Notes: generated by a model not told the origin, from the letters alone. DNA of 64,000 bases from Arthrobacter sp. B2a2-09 (GCF_027587375.1 NZ_JAMXIC010000023.1:1-64000); one strand, 5' to 3'; shown: positions 50,981 through 59,225, counted from the stretch's first letter. Numbers and translations: made by a program.

Positions 50981-51033
50981 TGTGGCAGATGAGGGATTCG
51001 AACCCCCGTAGGCGTTGCCAGCTGATTTACAGT
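50981..51033 (-). repeat. attR: 53-bp repeat within intact tRNA-Tyr
   Basis: Identical to attL at 35190-35242. At this junction the element's copy completes the tRNA gene, so the 3' part of the functional tRNA-Tyr comes from the element. Confidence 0.93.
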
Positions 51034-51064
51034 CAGCCCCCTTTGGCCGCTCGGGTAATCTGCC
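50983..51064 (-). tRNA. tRNA-Tyr (GTA anticodon)
   Basis: Class II tRNA with long variable arm: acceptor GGCAGAT with ATCTGCC, anticodon loop TGTAAAT carrying GTA, and T-arm GGGGGTTCGAATCCC. CCA is not encoded. It serves as the integration site of the element. Confidence 0.95.
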
Positions 51065-51198
51065 GAACTTCAAAAGAAGTCACTCCCGATCATCGTTTCG
51101 TTTCCGATCCGGTAAGCGCGAGCAAGACAACCTTACAGAACTTCTGCCGAAGAATCGAATCGAGCCCTCGAGGCCACAAAATCGGCGGAAATCTCAGG

Positions 51199-51459
51199 CT
51201 AACCAAGAATCCGGCCAACCAGCTTGGCCTCGAAACTGGCTGCCTGCTCCAGCGTGATCTGGTTGAGCTGCACGGCCCGCAGCAAGTCCGCGTGGATGCC
51301 ATCCATCCGCGATGCCGCGTCCGGGACCGGGCTCAAGACCACGGAGGCCGCGAGCGCTGCGGCTGCAACCGCAGTTGCGGCGGTGGCGGCAGCGACTCCG
51401 ATTGAACCGGCGGCGGCAGCAGCTGACTTGGTGACGTAACGGACGGCCTGGTTGCTCAT
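51199..51459 (-). CDS. Small alanine-rich membrane protein
   Basis: This 86-residue protein has a long Ala-rich hydrophobic segment (residues ~12-45) and a short helical C-terminus (LRAVQLNQITLEQAASFEAK). AAAGGGAG six bases before ATG 51459 supports the start. No family recognised. It is convergent with the tRNA end. Confidence 0.6.
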   Translation of the reverse strand: MSNQAVRYVTKSAAAAAGSIGVAAATAATAVAAAALAASVVLSPVPDAASRMDGIHADLLRAVQLNQITLEQAASFEAKLVGRILG

Positions 51460-51530
51460 GGTGCTCCCTTTCAGGATGGGCTCTTCAAACTGATACAACT
51501 CTGTCCGGGCAGTCTCAGTTCCGGCCATGC

Positions 51531-51565
51531 GTGTGCTGTGAGCGAACTGTGAACGTTCAGCACAC
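51531..51565. promoter_or_regulatory. Inverted repeat between the small membrane gene and yajQ
   Basis: Arms GTGTGCTG (51531-51538) and CAGCACAC (51558-51565) lie in the divergent promoter region and may be an operator. Confidence 0.4.
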
Positions 51566-51645
51566 GCGGGGCGCTTCCGTATTAGGCTGGTTGGCAGACA
51601 AAGCCGCCCGTTTCCGGGTCGCAACGCACCAATCAAAGGAGAGTC

Positions 51646-52137
51646 ATGGCAGGCGAATCCACATTCGACGTCGTCAGCAAGGTAGACAAGCAGGAAGTCG
51701 CCAACGCGCTCCACCAGTCCCAGAAGGAAATCGCACAGCGATACGACTTCAAGGGCGTCGGCGCGGAGATCGACTTCAGCGGCGAGAAGATCCTCATGAA
51801 GGCCAACTCCGAGGATCGCATCCTCGCTGTCCTGGACGTATTCCAGTCCAAGCTCATCAAGCGCGGCATTTCCCTGAAGTCCCTCGACCAGGGCGAGCCC
51901 TACCCCTCCGGCAAGGAATTCCGACTGGAATGCTCCATCAAGGAGGGCATTGCCCAGGACATGGCGAAAAAGATCAACAAGATCATCCGCGACGAAGCCC
52001 CGAAGTCCGTCAAGTCCCAGATCCAGGGCGACGAACTCCGCGTCACCTCGAAGTCCCGCGATGACCTGCAGGAAACCATGAACATCCTGAAGAAGTTCGA
52101 CGAGGCCGATCTCCAGTTTGTGAACTTCCGCAGCTAA
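51646..52137 (+). CDS. yajQ: YajQ family cyclic-di-GMP/nucleotide-binding protein
   Basis: This 163-residue protein is recognisable along its whole length: STFDVVSKVDKQEVANAL at the start, SLKSLDQGEPYPSGKEFR in the middle and GIAQDMAKKINKIIRD near the end. YajQ proteins bind nucleotides; some bind cyclic-di-GMP and act with transcription factors, and others bind tRNA. AAAGGAGAG precedes the start. Confidence 0.95.
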   Translation: MAGESTFDVVSKVDKQEVANALHQSQKEIAQRYDFKGVGAEIDFSGEKILMKANSEDRILAVLDVFQSKLIKRGISLKSLDQGEPYPSGKEFRLECSIKEGIAQDMAKKINKIIRDEAPKSVKSQIQGDELRVTSKSRDDLQETMNILKKFDEADLQFVNFRS

Positions 52138-52144
52138 GACCGGT

Positions 52145-52338
52145 TCTGCCGCGTGATTACTGGGATACCGTTTCCGTAGTCCGCACGTAGTCCGCAGAAC
52201 CCCAGGGACCGCAGCGATCAGCCTTGATCCTGCGGTCCTCGTCTTGTCTTCGGCAATCGGCAAGAGGTGCGAGTAGGTGCTCAGGGTGATCGACGGCGTC
52301 GCGTGGCCGAGCGCGCGGCACGTGTCGGCTCCAACTTC
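52145..52338 (-). pseudogene. C-terminal remnant of a tyrosine recombinase
   Basis: On the minus strand the sequence reads CRALGHATPSITLSTYSHLL, then PIAEDKTR, the box with the final His and the nucleophile Tyr of phage-type integrases. The catalytic Arg and HxxR parts are missing. The fragment stops abruptly where the RNA-like repeat copy C begins (52341). It is evidence of an older integration near the same tRNA. Confidence 0.75.
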
Positions 52339-52340
52339 CA

Positions 52341-52485
52341 GAGGCGCCGCCACTTGAGGATTGGGGGAAACCCAAGTGACGGCGCGTCTCCAAAGCTATC
52401 GGCAAGCAGGACCCGTTCTCAGCCTTTCGGCGGGATCTTTACGAAATCTTTGCGGCAAAGTAACCGGCAGGCTTGTGGCTACCCG
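52341..52485 (+). repeat. RNA-like dispersed repeat, copy C
   Basis: Same order as copies A and B: GC hairpin beginning GAGGCGCCGCCAC, loop side GGATTGGGGGAAACCCAAGTG, then CTATCGGCAAG, CTCAGCCTTTCGGC, paired ATCTTTACG/ATCTTTGCG boxes, and CTTGTGGCTACC. Its left edge coincides with the broken end of an integrase remnant. The remaining gap to 52650 has no gene. Confidence 0.8.
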
Positions 52486-52650
52486 GCGCGTCACGCCGCG
52501 CAACTTTTTGGGGTTGAGGCCTGGCGAGACCCCGGGATTCCGCGACTGCACCTATCCGCCGCGGCCAAAAGACCGCCGCGCGTGACAACCACTCAAAATA
52601 ATTACGACACTCTTCTTTTGCGTAATCGCGCCTAACGGGTACTGTACTTC

Positions 52651-52666
52651 CTTAGGCGAGCCTAAG
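52651..52666. promoter_or_regulatory. DtxR/IdeR-type iron operator upstream of efeU
   Basis: CTTAGGCGAGCCTAAG is a perfect 7+2+7 dyad that matches the TTAGG-x-CCTAA core of DtxR/IdeR boxes. It lies 28 bp before the efeU start, as expected for iron-dependent repression of iron uptake. Confidence 0.8.
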
Positions 52667-52693
52667 TGTGGCTCCCCTAACGAAAGATTCCAC

Positions 52694-53566
52694 ATGACCG
52701 CGAACTTCCTGATCGGCCTGCGCGAAGGCCTTGAAGCCACCCTCGTTGTGGTCCTTCTCATGGCCTACCTGGTCAAGACCGGACGCCGCTCGATGCTCCC
52801 CCGGCTTTGGGCCGGCGTTGGCATCGCGGTGGCCGTTTCCATCGCCTTCGGGGCCCTGCTCACTTTTGGTCCACAGGGACTGACTTTCGCCGCACAAGAG
52901 GCGATCGGGGGCGGATTGTCCATTGTCGCCGTCGCGCTCGTCACCTGGATGGTCTTCTGGATGGCGCGTACTGCCCGCAGCCTTGGCGGCGAGTTGAAGT
53001 TCCAAGTGGACAAAATGGCCGACGGCGCCGCGTGGGGCCTCGTGGTCGTGGCGGCACTCGCGGTGGGCCGCGAAGGACTCGAGACGGCGCTGTTCCTTTG
53101 GGCTGCTGCCCAGGCCGCCGGCGAGTCGTCGCAGCCGCTGCTCGGCGCACTGCTCGGCTTGGCCGTTGCCGCGGGGCTCGGATACCTGTTGCACCGCGGA
53201 GTCCTCAAGGTCAATCTTTCGCGGTTCTTCACCTGGACCGGCGTCGGACTCATCGTGATCGCGGGTGGCGTGCTGGCCTATGGCATCCATGACCTCCAGG
53301 AGGCAGGAATCCTGCCCGGGCTCCACAACCTCGCGTTCGACGTCTCAGCGGCCATCCCGCCGTCGTCCTGGTACGGAACCTTGCTGAAGGGCACCCTCAA
53401 CTTGTCCCCGGCCACCACCTGGCTCGAAGCCGGAGCCTGGTTGCTGTACGTGATCCCTGTGCTCTTCTTCTATATCCGCGCCAACGGCTCCACTCCGGCA
53501 GATTCCTCGGGGAGAGACGCAGTCGCAGAAAACGCCGCTCCTTCCCAGGCCGCCAACGCCGCCTAA
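52694..53566 (+). CDS. efeU: Iron permease EfeU/FTR1 family
   Basis: This 290-residue membrane protein has seven predicted transmembrane helices. It carries two iron-passage motifs, GLREGLEATL near residue 9 and VGREGLETALF near residue 122, typical of the Ftr1/EfeU family. It takes up ferrous iron after oxidation by its partners. It is first in efeUOB, behind an iron-type operator. Confidence 0.92.
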   Translation: MTANFLIGLREGLEATLVVVLLMAYLVKTGRRSMLPRLWAGVGIAVAVSIAFGALLTFGPQGLTFAAQEAIGGGLSIVAVALVTWMVFWMARTARSLGGELKFQVDKMADGAAWGLVVVAALAVGREGLETALFLWAAAQAAGESSQPLLGALLGLAVAAGLGYLLHRGVLKVNLSRFFTWTGVGLIVIAGGVLAYGIHDLQEAGILPGLHNLAFDVSAAIPPSSWYGTLLKGTLNLSPATTWLEAGAWLLYVIPVLFFYIRANGSTPADSSGRDAVAENAAPSQAANAA

Positions 53567-53600
53567 ACGCTTCTCGCACTCCACAACAGAAGGAAACCCC

Positions 53601-54827
53601 ATGCCTGGCACTCCCCTGCCCAAAATAGCGCTGCCCAAAATGACCCTGCCCAAAATGACGTCCCGCTGTCGGAAGTCCCTTGCCCTGGTCGCCGCGGCCG
53701 CCACCGTTCCGCTGGTACTCACCGGCTGCACCGACAACGCAAAGACTCCAGGCTCCAGCGCCTCCGCCGGACCGATCCAGGTGTCCAGCACCAAAACCGA
53801 GTGCAAGGTTTCCACCGGAAGCGTCCCCAGCGGCAACCTGAGCTTCGCCGTCAAGAACGAAGGCACGGAAATCACCGAGTTCTACCTCCTCGCCGAGGAC
53901 GGCTTGCGGATCGTCGGCGAAGTGGAGAACATCGGTCCCGGACTGACCCGCAACCTGGTGGTCACAGCTTCCGCGGGCAAGTACACCACCGCGTGCAAGC
54001 CCGGCATGCAGGGCGACGGGATCCGTGCCGCTTTTGAGGTCACGGATTCCGGAAACAAGACCGGCGTCGACGCCGATTTCCAGAAGCTCGTGGACACCGG
54101 CGTCCAGCAATACACGGCGTACGTCAAAGACCAGACCGAGCAGCTCGTGACCGGCACCAAGGCCTTCGCTGATGCCTACGCCGCGGGGGACGCGACAAAG
54201 GCCCGCGAGCTCTACGCCGCAACCCGCATGCACTGGGAGCGGATCGAACCCGTCGCGGAATCCTTCGGCGACCTCGACCCCAAGCTCGACGCCCGCGAAG
54301 CCGACCTTGAGCCCGGCCAGGATTGGACCGGCTGGCATCGCGCGGAGAAGGACCTCTTCCCGCCGACAGGTTACACGGCCCTGACGGCCACCGAACGGAC
54401 CAAGATCGCCACGCAGCTCGTCTCCGATACCGAGGAGCTCGGCAAGCGCACCCGCACGGTGGTGCTCTCCGCGGACAAGCTCGGCAACGGCGCCAAGGAA
54501 CTCCTGGACGAAGTTGCGCGAGGCAAGGTCACCGGCGAGGAAGAAATCTGGTCCCACACTGACCTCTGGGACTTCCAAGCCAACGTCGACGGCGCCCGGA
54601 TCGCGTTCGAAAACCTCAAGCCCGCGCTCGCGCAGAAAGATCCCGCCCTGGCCACGAGCCTCGACGAGAAGTTCGCTGCGCTGCAGGCCGAGCTCAAGAA
54701 ACACGCCAAGGGTGACGGCTTCGCGTACTACAACCAACTCAGCCGCGCCGAGGTCCAGCAGCTCGCCGCACTGGTCGACGCCCTGGGAGAGCCGTTGTCC
54801 AAGCTCACCTCAGCCGTGGTCCTGTGA
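53601..54827 (+). CDS. efeO: EfeO, iron-uptake lipoprotein with M75 domain
   Basis: This 408-residue protein starts with an unusual tripled LPKxxLPKMT head before the signal peptide, whose lipobox LVLTGC follows. It has a cupredoxin-like N-terminal domain (~55-140) and a helical M75 domain with the metal motif HWERIEP near residue 212 and HRAEKDLF. EfeO is thought to bind iron for EfeU. It overlaps efeB by 4 bp (GTGA). Confidence 0.92.
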   Translation: MPGTPLPKIALPKMTLPKMTSRCRKSLALVAAAATVPLVLTGCTDNAKTPGSSASAGPIQVSSTKTECKVSTGSVPSGNLSFAVKNEGTEITEFYLLAEDGLRIVGEVENIGPGLTRNLVVTASAGKYTTACKPGMQGDGIRAAFEVTDSGNKTGVDADFQKLVDTGVQQYTAYVKDQTEQLVTGTKAFADAYAAGDATKARELYAATRMHWERIEPVAESFGDLDPKLDAREADLEPGQDWTGWHRAEKDLFPPTGYTALTATERTKIATQLVSDTEELGKRTRTVVLSADKLGNGAKELLDEVARGKVTGEEEIWSHTDLWDFQANVDGARIAFENLKPALAQKDPALATSLDEKFAALQAELKKHAKGDGFAYYNQLSRAEVQQLAALVDALGEPLSKLTSAVVL

Positions 54828-56233
54828 GCGGCTGCCCTTTCAACCACGAGCCCGCTGAAGCGCCCGACGGCGGGACCCCGGCTGCCGCCGTCGGGCCGGC
54901 AACCGATCCTGGCACCCCAGCTGGCGCCGTCGGACCCGCCCAGCGCGGGATGGGCGCCAAGCGCGGCATGTCGCGTCGAGGACTGTTCTCCCTCGCAGGC
55001 GTGGGCGGCGCCGGCGCCGTGGCAGGCCTTGCCGCCGGATACCTCAGCCATGATGCTGTTGCCGCAGTGGCCGCGCCGACCAGCACCGCAAGCGAGGTGG
55101 TTCCCTTCTACGGCGAACGCCAAGCCGGCATCATCACTCCGGCCCAGGACCGCCTCCACATGGCTGCCTTCGACGTCACCATTGAGGACCGGGCCGCAGT
55201 AATCCAGCTCCTGAAGGACTGGACTGCCGCGGCCGAAGCAATGACCGCCGGCAGCACAACGGGCGCGACTGGCGCCGTCGACGGCCCCTACGACGCGCCG
55301 CCGGAAGACACCGGCGAAGCCCTCGATCTGGCAGCGGGCAAGCTGACGTTGACGTTCGGCTTTGGCCCGGGCCTCTTCGAAAAGGACGGCAAGCCCCGCT
55401 TCGGCTTAGAGGGCCGCCGACCCGACGCCCTGATTGACCTGCCGCATTTCCCCGGCGATGCCCTCGAGGCTGCGCGTACCGGCGGCGACATTGTGGTCCA
55501 GGCGTGCGCCGACGATCCCCAGGTCGCCGTGCATGCGATCCGGAACCTCGCACGCATCGGCTTTGGCAAGGTGCGCGTCCGCTGGTCCCAGCTGGGCTTC
55601 GGCCGCACTTCCTCCACATCCCGGGCCCAGACAACCGCCCGCAACCTTTTCGGCTTCAAGGACGGCACGGCCAACCTGAAGGCAGAGGACGCGGCACTCC
55701 TCAACGAGCACGTCTGGGCCACCACCGGAACCCGCCAGGGTGAAGCGTGGATGGCTGGCGGCAGCTATCTGATCTCCCGGCGGATTCGAATGCATATCGA
55801 GATCTGGGACAGGACCTCGCTCCGCGAACAGGAAGGGCTGATCGGTCGCACGAAGGGTGCTGGAGCGCCGCTGTCCGGAGGGGAAGAATTCACGACCCCG
55901 GACTTTGGGATCAAGGGCCGCGACGGCGAGCCGTTGATTCCGATCGATTCCCACGTCCGCCTGGCGCACGCGGATCAGAACAACGGCGTGAAGATGCTTC
56001 GCCGCGGATACAAGTACACCGACGGCTCGGACGGACTCGGCCACCTCGACGCGGGGCTGTTCTTCATCGCCTTCGTCAAGGACCCGCGGACGCACTACGT
56101 GCCCATGCAGATGGCCATGGCAAAGAGCGACAAGCTGGCCCTGGAGTACCTCAAGCACACGGGTTCCGGCCTCTTCGCGGTGCCCCCGGGCATCAAGGCG
56201 GGCGGCTTCATTGGTGAGGGCTTGTTCGCATGA
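54824..56233 (+). CDS. efeB: EfeB, Tat-exported DyP-type peroxidase
   Basis: This 469-residue protein has a twin-arginine signal (SRRGLFSLAG, Arg51-Arg52) after a long Pro/Ala N-terminal stretch, and the DyP haem motif GFKDGTAN. DyP peroxidases of EfeUOB oxidise ferrous iron outside the membrane. It starts at GTG 54824. Its length and the operon position behind efeO support the assignment. Confidence 0.92.
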   Translation: MSGCPFNHEPAEAPDGGTPAAAVGPATDPGTPAGAVGPAQRGMGAKRGMSRRGLFSLAGVGGAGAVAGLAAGYLSHDAVAAVAAPTSTASEVVPFYGERQAGIITPAQDRLHMAAFDVTIEDRAAVIQLLKDWTAAAEAMTAGSTTGATGAVDGPYDAPPEDTGEALDLAAGKLTLTFGFGPGLFEKDGKPRFGLEGRRPDALIDLPHFPGDALEAARTGGDIVVQACADDPQVAVHAIRNLARIGFGKVRVRWSQLGFGRTSSTSRAQTTARNLFGFKDGTANLKAEDAALLNEHVWATTGTRQGEAWMAGGSYLISRRIRMHIEIWDRTSLREQEGLIGRTKGAGAPLSGGEEFTTPDFGIKGRDGEPLIPIDSHVRLAHADQNNGVKMLRRGYKYTDGSDGLGHLDAGLFFIAFVKDPRTHYVPMQMAMAKSDKLALEYLKHTGSGLFAVPPGIKAGGFIGEGLFA

Positions 56234-56285
56234 AGCCGCCCGTCGTCGAACGCGGCATCGGTAGGCTGACTTACGGGACCGCTGG

Positions 56286-57155
56286 CTAGGAAAGCGGCCG
56301 TCCGGCCATCCGCTCGAGCCGCTCGATGCGCTCACGCATGGGCGGGTGGGTGGCGAACAGCTTGGTCATGGCACCGCCGCGGAACGGGTTGGCAATCATG
56401 AGGTGCGAAGTGTTCACGAGGCGCTGATCCTGTGGCAGCGGCACCTGCTTCACGCCCGCTTCGATCCTGCGGAGGGCTGAGGCGAGCGCCAGCGGATCGC
56501 CGGTGAGCTCCGCGCCGTCGTGGTCGGCGTCGTACTCCCTGGTGCGGGAAATAGCGAGCTGGATCAGCGAGGCGGCAAACGGCGCCAGGAGCGCCATGGC
56601 GATCATCGCAATCGGATTGGCGTTCCGCCGGTCCCCGCCACCGAAGAAAAGCAGCATCTGGCCCACCGAAGTAATCACGCCGGCGACGGCGGCCGCGATG
56701 GACGAGGTGAGGATGTCGCGGTTGTAGACGTGCATGAGTTCATGCCCGAGGACGCCGCGGAGTTCGCGGGCGTCGAGCAAGTTCAGGATGCCTGCGGTGC
56801 AGCAGACGGCGGCGTTCTTCGGGTTGCGTCCCGTGGCGAAGGCATTGGGGGTCATGGTGGGAGAAATGTAGATCCGCGGCATGGGCTGGTTCGCCCGCAC
56901 GGAGAGTTCCCGGACGATCTGGTACAGCTGCGGAGCCTCCGCCTCCGAAACCGGGAACGCGGCCATGGAGCGGATGGCGATCTTGTCGCTGTTCCAATAT
57001 CCATAAGCCGTTGTCGCGATGCCGATGACTGCCATGATCCAGATGGGCGACGCACTGCGGGTGCCCACACCGATCACGGCACCAAGTCCCAGCAGCACCG
57101 CCCAGAGCACACCGAATAGCGCTGCGGTCTTCAGGCCATTGTGATGATTATGCAC
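56286..57155 (-). CDS. htpX: Zinc metalloprotease HtpX
   Basis: This 289-residue membrane protease of the M48 family has two N-terminal transmembrane helices, the zinc motif HELMH (His138, Glu139, His142) and two further helices at ~155-210. It degrades damaged membrane proteins. GTG 57155 gives the standard MHNHxNGLKTA start; the upstream ATG would add an atypical hydrophilic leader. Confidence 0.92.
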   Translation of the reverse strand: MHNHHNGLKTAALFGVLWAVLLGLGAVIGVGTRSASPIWIMAVIGIATTAYGYWNSDKIAIRSMAAFPVSEAEAPQLYQIVRELSVRANQPMPRIYISPTMTPNAFATGRNPKNAAVCCTAGILNLLDARELRGVLGHELMHVYNRDILTSSIAAAVAGVITSVGQMLLFFGGGDRRNANPIAMIAMALLAPFAASLIQLAISRTREYDADHDGAELTGDPLALASALRRIEAGVKQVPLPQDQRLVNTSHLMIANPFRGGAMTKLFATHPPMRERIERLERMAGRPLS

Positions 57156-57240
57156 TTCACTACTTTCTTGCGGTCTGGCTTTTGTCTTGCATTGCATGGG
57201 TTCTGTTCCGATTAACGCCGACGGCGGCCCGGACGTTCCG

Positions 57241-57306
57241 CCCAACTAGCTCGCATTTAATGTCGTTCTGAGCCGCTATAACGACAACAACTGTCAGCTA
57301 CTTGGG
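57241..57306. repeat. Palindromic repeat family 1, degenerate copy 3
   Basis: CCCAACTAGCTCGCATTTAATGTCG and the matching right arm follow the pattern of copies 1 and 2, with several mismatches in the outer arms. It lies between the MFS gene and htpX. Its orientation equals copy 1. Confidence 0.75.
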
Positions 57307-57324
57307 CGCGGAGTTGAGCCCGGG

Positions 57325-58596
57325 CTAGGGCACCGGGTGGAGGGAATCGTACCGGAGGAATCCGCGCTGCCCGCGCGCCACGAGCCACGCCAGCACTGCG
57401 CAAAGAACGCCGCCGAGGAGCAGCACCCAGCCTTCGCTGAGAACCTTGGTGACACCACCGGCGAGCATGTCCCCCACTCGCGGACCGCCCGAAACCACCA
57501 CGATGAACACGCCTTGCAACCGTCCCCGCATGTGGTCCGGAGTGGCCGATTGCAGGAAGGTGGTGCGGAAGACCGCGCTGACGGAGTCCGAGATCCCGGC
57601 AAGGGCACAACACATAGCCGCCGGGATGATCCAGAGTGTCACACCGTCGCGCCCGGTGTCCCCGGCCAGGACCACTACCAGGCCGAAAGATGCGATCGAG
57701 AAGCCCCATCCAGCCACGGACCATACCACCGCACTGCCCTGGCGTCGCACCCTCCCCAACGGCCCGGAGAATAGTCCAGCCAGGAAGGCGCCCACAGCCA
57801 CGGAGGCGAGCAGCACACCCACGGTGGTATCGCCGCCCCCGATCATGGTGGCTCCGATCGCAGGCATGAGGGCGCGCGGCTGGGCACAGATCATCGCTAT
57901 GAGGTCGATGATGAAGGTCATGCGGAGGTTGGGCCGGGTGCCCAGGAAACGGAAGCCTTCGACGACGGAGCGCAGGCCGGGTGCCGACGCGTTCGCGGCC
58001 GCGGGAAGGGCCGGGAGCTTGAAAAGGCTCCACAGCGCGAAGGCGAAGCTCAGGGCATCGATCGTGTAGGTCCAGCCAAAACCGCTCGAAGCAACCAGCA
58101 CACCGGCCAGCAGGGGTCCAGCCGTCATGGAAATGCCCATGTTGAGCATGCTCAAGGCGTTGGCGGCGGGCAGCAGTTCCTTGCGGACCAGCAAGGGAAT
58201 GATGGCACTGCGTGCCGGCGCGTTGATACCTTGCGCGCCGCTCTGGATCGCGACGAGGACGAACAGGATCCAGACATTGTTCAGCTCGAACCACGCTTGG
58301 AGGGCCAGTGCCACGCTGCAGGCCCACAAAACGAGGGACGCAACAATGGCAACTTTCCGCCGGTCGTAGGCATCCGAAAGGGCGCCGCCAAACAAACCCG
58401 CAATCACCAGCGGAACCAGGGCAAAGATACTGAGCAGGCCCACGTAGAGGCTCTGCTGGGTGATGCTGTAGACCTCGAGGCTCACGGCAACCAGGGTCAG
58501 CTGGGATCCGACCATCGAGACCGAAGACCCCAGCCAGAGGCGGCGGAATGCGGGGCTTTCGCGAAGCGGGGTCATGTCAGCCAGGAGTTTTGCCAC
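57325..58596 (-). CDS. MFS transporter
   Basis: This 423-residue protein has 12 predicted helices. LRESPAFRRLWLGSSVSMVG at the start and GRVRRQGSAV between halves resemble enterobactin-exporter-like/MFS_3 proteins. A DAYDRRKVAI motif between helices 2 and 3 matches the MFS loop. GTG 58596 is the likely start. Substrate unknown; export of a siderophore or drug is possible. Confidence 0.83.
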   Translation of the reverse strand: MAKLLADMTPLRESPAFRRLWLGSSVSMVGSQLTLVAVSLEVYSITQQSLYVGLLSIFALVPLVIAGLFGGALSDAYDRRKVAIVASLVLWACSVALALQAWFELNNVWILFVLVAIQSGAQGINAPARSAIIPLLVRKELLPAANALSMLNMGISMTAGPLLAGVLVASSGFGWTYTIDALSFAFALWSLFKLPALPAAANASAPGLRSVVEGFRFLGTRPNLRMTFIIDLIAMICAQPRALMPAIGATMIGGGDTTVGVLLASVAVGAFLAGLFSGPLGRVRRQGSAVVWSVAGWGFSIASFGLVVVLAGDTGRDGVTLWIIPAAMCCALAGISDSVSAVFRTTFLQSATPDHMRGRLQGVFIVVVSGGPRVGDMLAGGVTKVLSEGWVLLLGGVLCAVLAWLVARGQRGFLRYDSLHPVP

Positions 58597-58696
58597 CGTC
58601 CAACCCTACCCACCAACCCGTCCGCCCTCCCGGAGCGCCGCGTACGGCGCCGTCCGGGCCGCCGTCGGCGGGTTCATCCGAAGTTAGCCTCACCTT

Positions 58697-58727
58697 ATTG
58701 TGAAGTACTCATAATAAGTGCTTCAAT
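58697..58727. promoter_or_regulatory. Fur-type operator overlapping the fur-katA promoter
   Basis: The imperfect dyad has arms ATTGTGAAGTACT and AGTGCTTCAAT around ATAATA. It lies six bases before the regulator start. FurA proteins of actinobacteria bind AT-rich dyads just upstream of their own genes and of catalase. Confidence 0.6.
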
Positions 58728-58733
58728 GGGCGT

Positions 58734-59225
58734 ATGGCAGATCACACGGCAGACCAGGAAGCGTGGGCTTCCGCCCTGCATTCCCACGGACGCCGCGTGA
58801 CCAAGCAGCGTCTTGCAGTTCTTGCCGCCGTTCAGCACAATCCACATTCCCCCGCCGAAGGCATCCTGGCTGCCGCACGCAAGGATCTTCCCGAACTGAC
58901 AGCGCAGTCTGTTTATGTGGTGCTGAGCGACCTCACGGACCTACAGATGTTGCGACGGTTCGAACCGCCCCACTCTCCCGCGCTGTACGAGACACGTGTG
59001 GGCGACAACCACCACCACGCCGTCTGCATCAGTTGCGGCCGGGTGGAGGATGTCGACTGCGCCGTAGGCCATGCCCCCTGCCTCACCCCGCACTGGGATG
59101 AGCACTCCAAACCCATGACCATCCAGATCGCAGATGTCCTGTACCAAGGCATCTGCCAGGACTGCCAGGCCAAACAACAGCTTCCTACTCAAACGCAAGT
59201 AACCCACGAAATAGGAGAACGATGA
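58734..59225 (+). CDS. Fur-family regulator (FurA/CatR-like)
   Basis: This 163-residue protein has an N-terminal winged helix (RVTKQRLAVLAAVQHNPHSP, then SVYVVLSDL) and a C-terminal metal domain with HHHAVCISCG and CQDCQAK cysteine pairs. The protein ends at 59225 and overlaps the catalase start by 4 bp. This matches peroxide-sensing FurA/CatR regulators that repress the adjacent catalase gene. Confidence 0.88.
   Translation: MADHTADQEAWASALHSHGRRVTKQRLAVLAAVQHNPHSPAEGILAAARKDLPELTAQSVYVVLSDLTDLQMLRRFEPPHSPALYETRVGDNHHHAVCISCGRVEDVDCAVGHAPCLTPHWDEHSKPMTIQIADVLYQGICQDCQAKQQLPTQTQVTHEIGER

Larger units (their letters stand above)
35190..51033. mobile_element. Integrated phage-satellite-like element in tRNA-Tyr
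   Basis: A 53-bp perfect direct repeat (35190-35242 and 50981-51033) bounds 15.8 kb and covers the 3' part of tRNA-Tyr. Inside are integrase, repressor, Xis-like proteins, antirepressor, a replication gene with internal iterons, and a minus-strand series ending in tape measure, fibre and SGNH-hydrolase genes. No portal, terminase, capsid, tube, lysis or holin gene is seen. The int-repressor versus xis-ant-rep layout matches phage-inducible chromosomal islands. Owning a tape measure and fibres but no head is unusual. A reduced prophage is the alternative, but genes are intact and tightly overlapped. Confidence 0.85.

Noticed and set aside
52694..56335. Long minus-strand frames opposite efeUOB
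   Set aside because: Shadow frames of the clear Efe proteins, with no motifs of their own.
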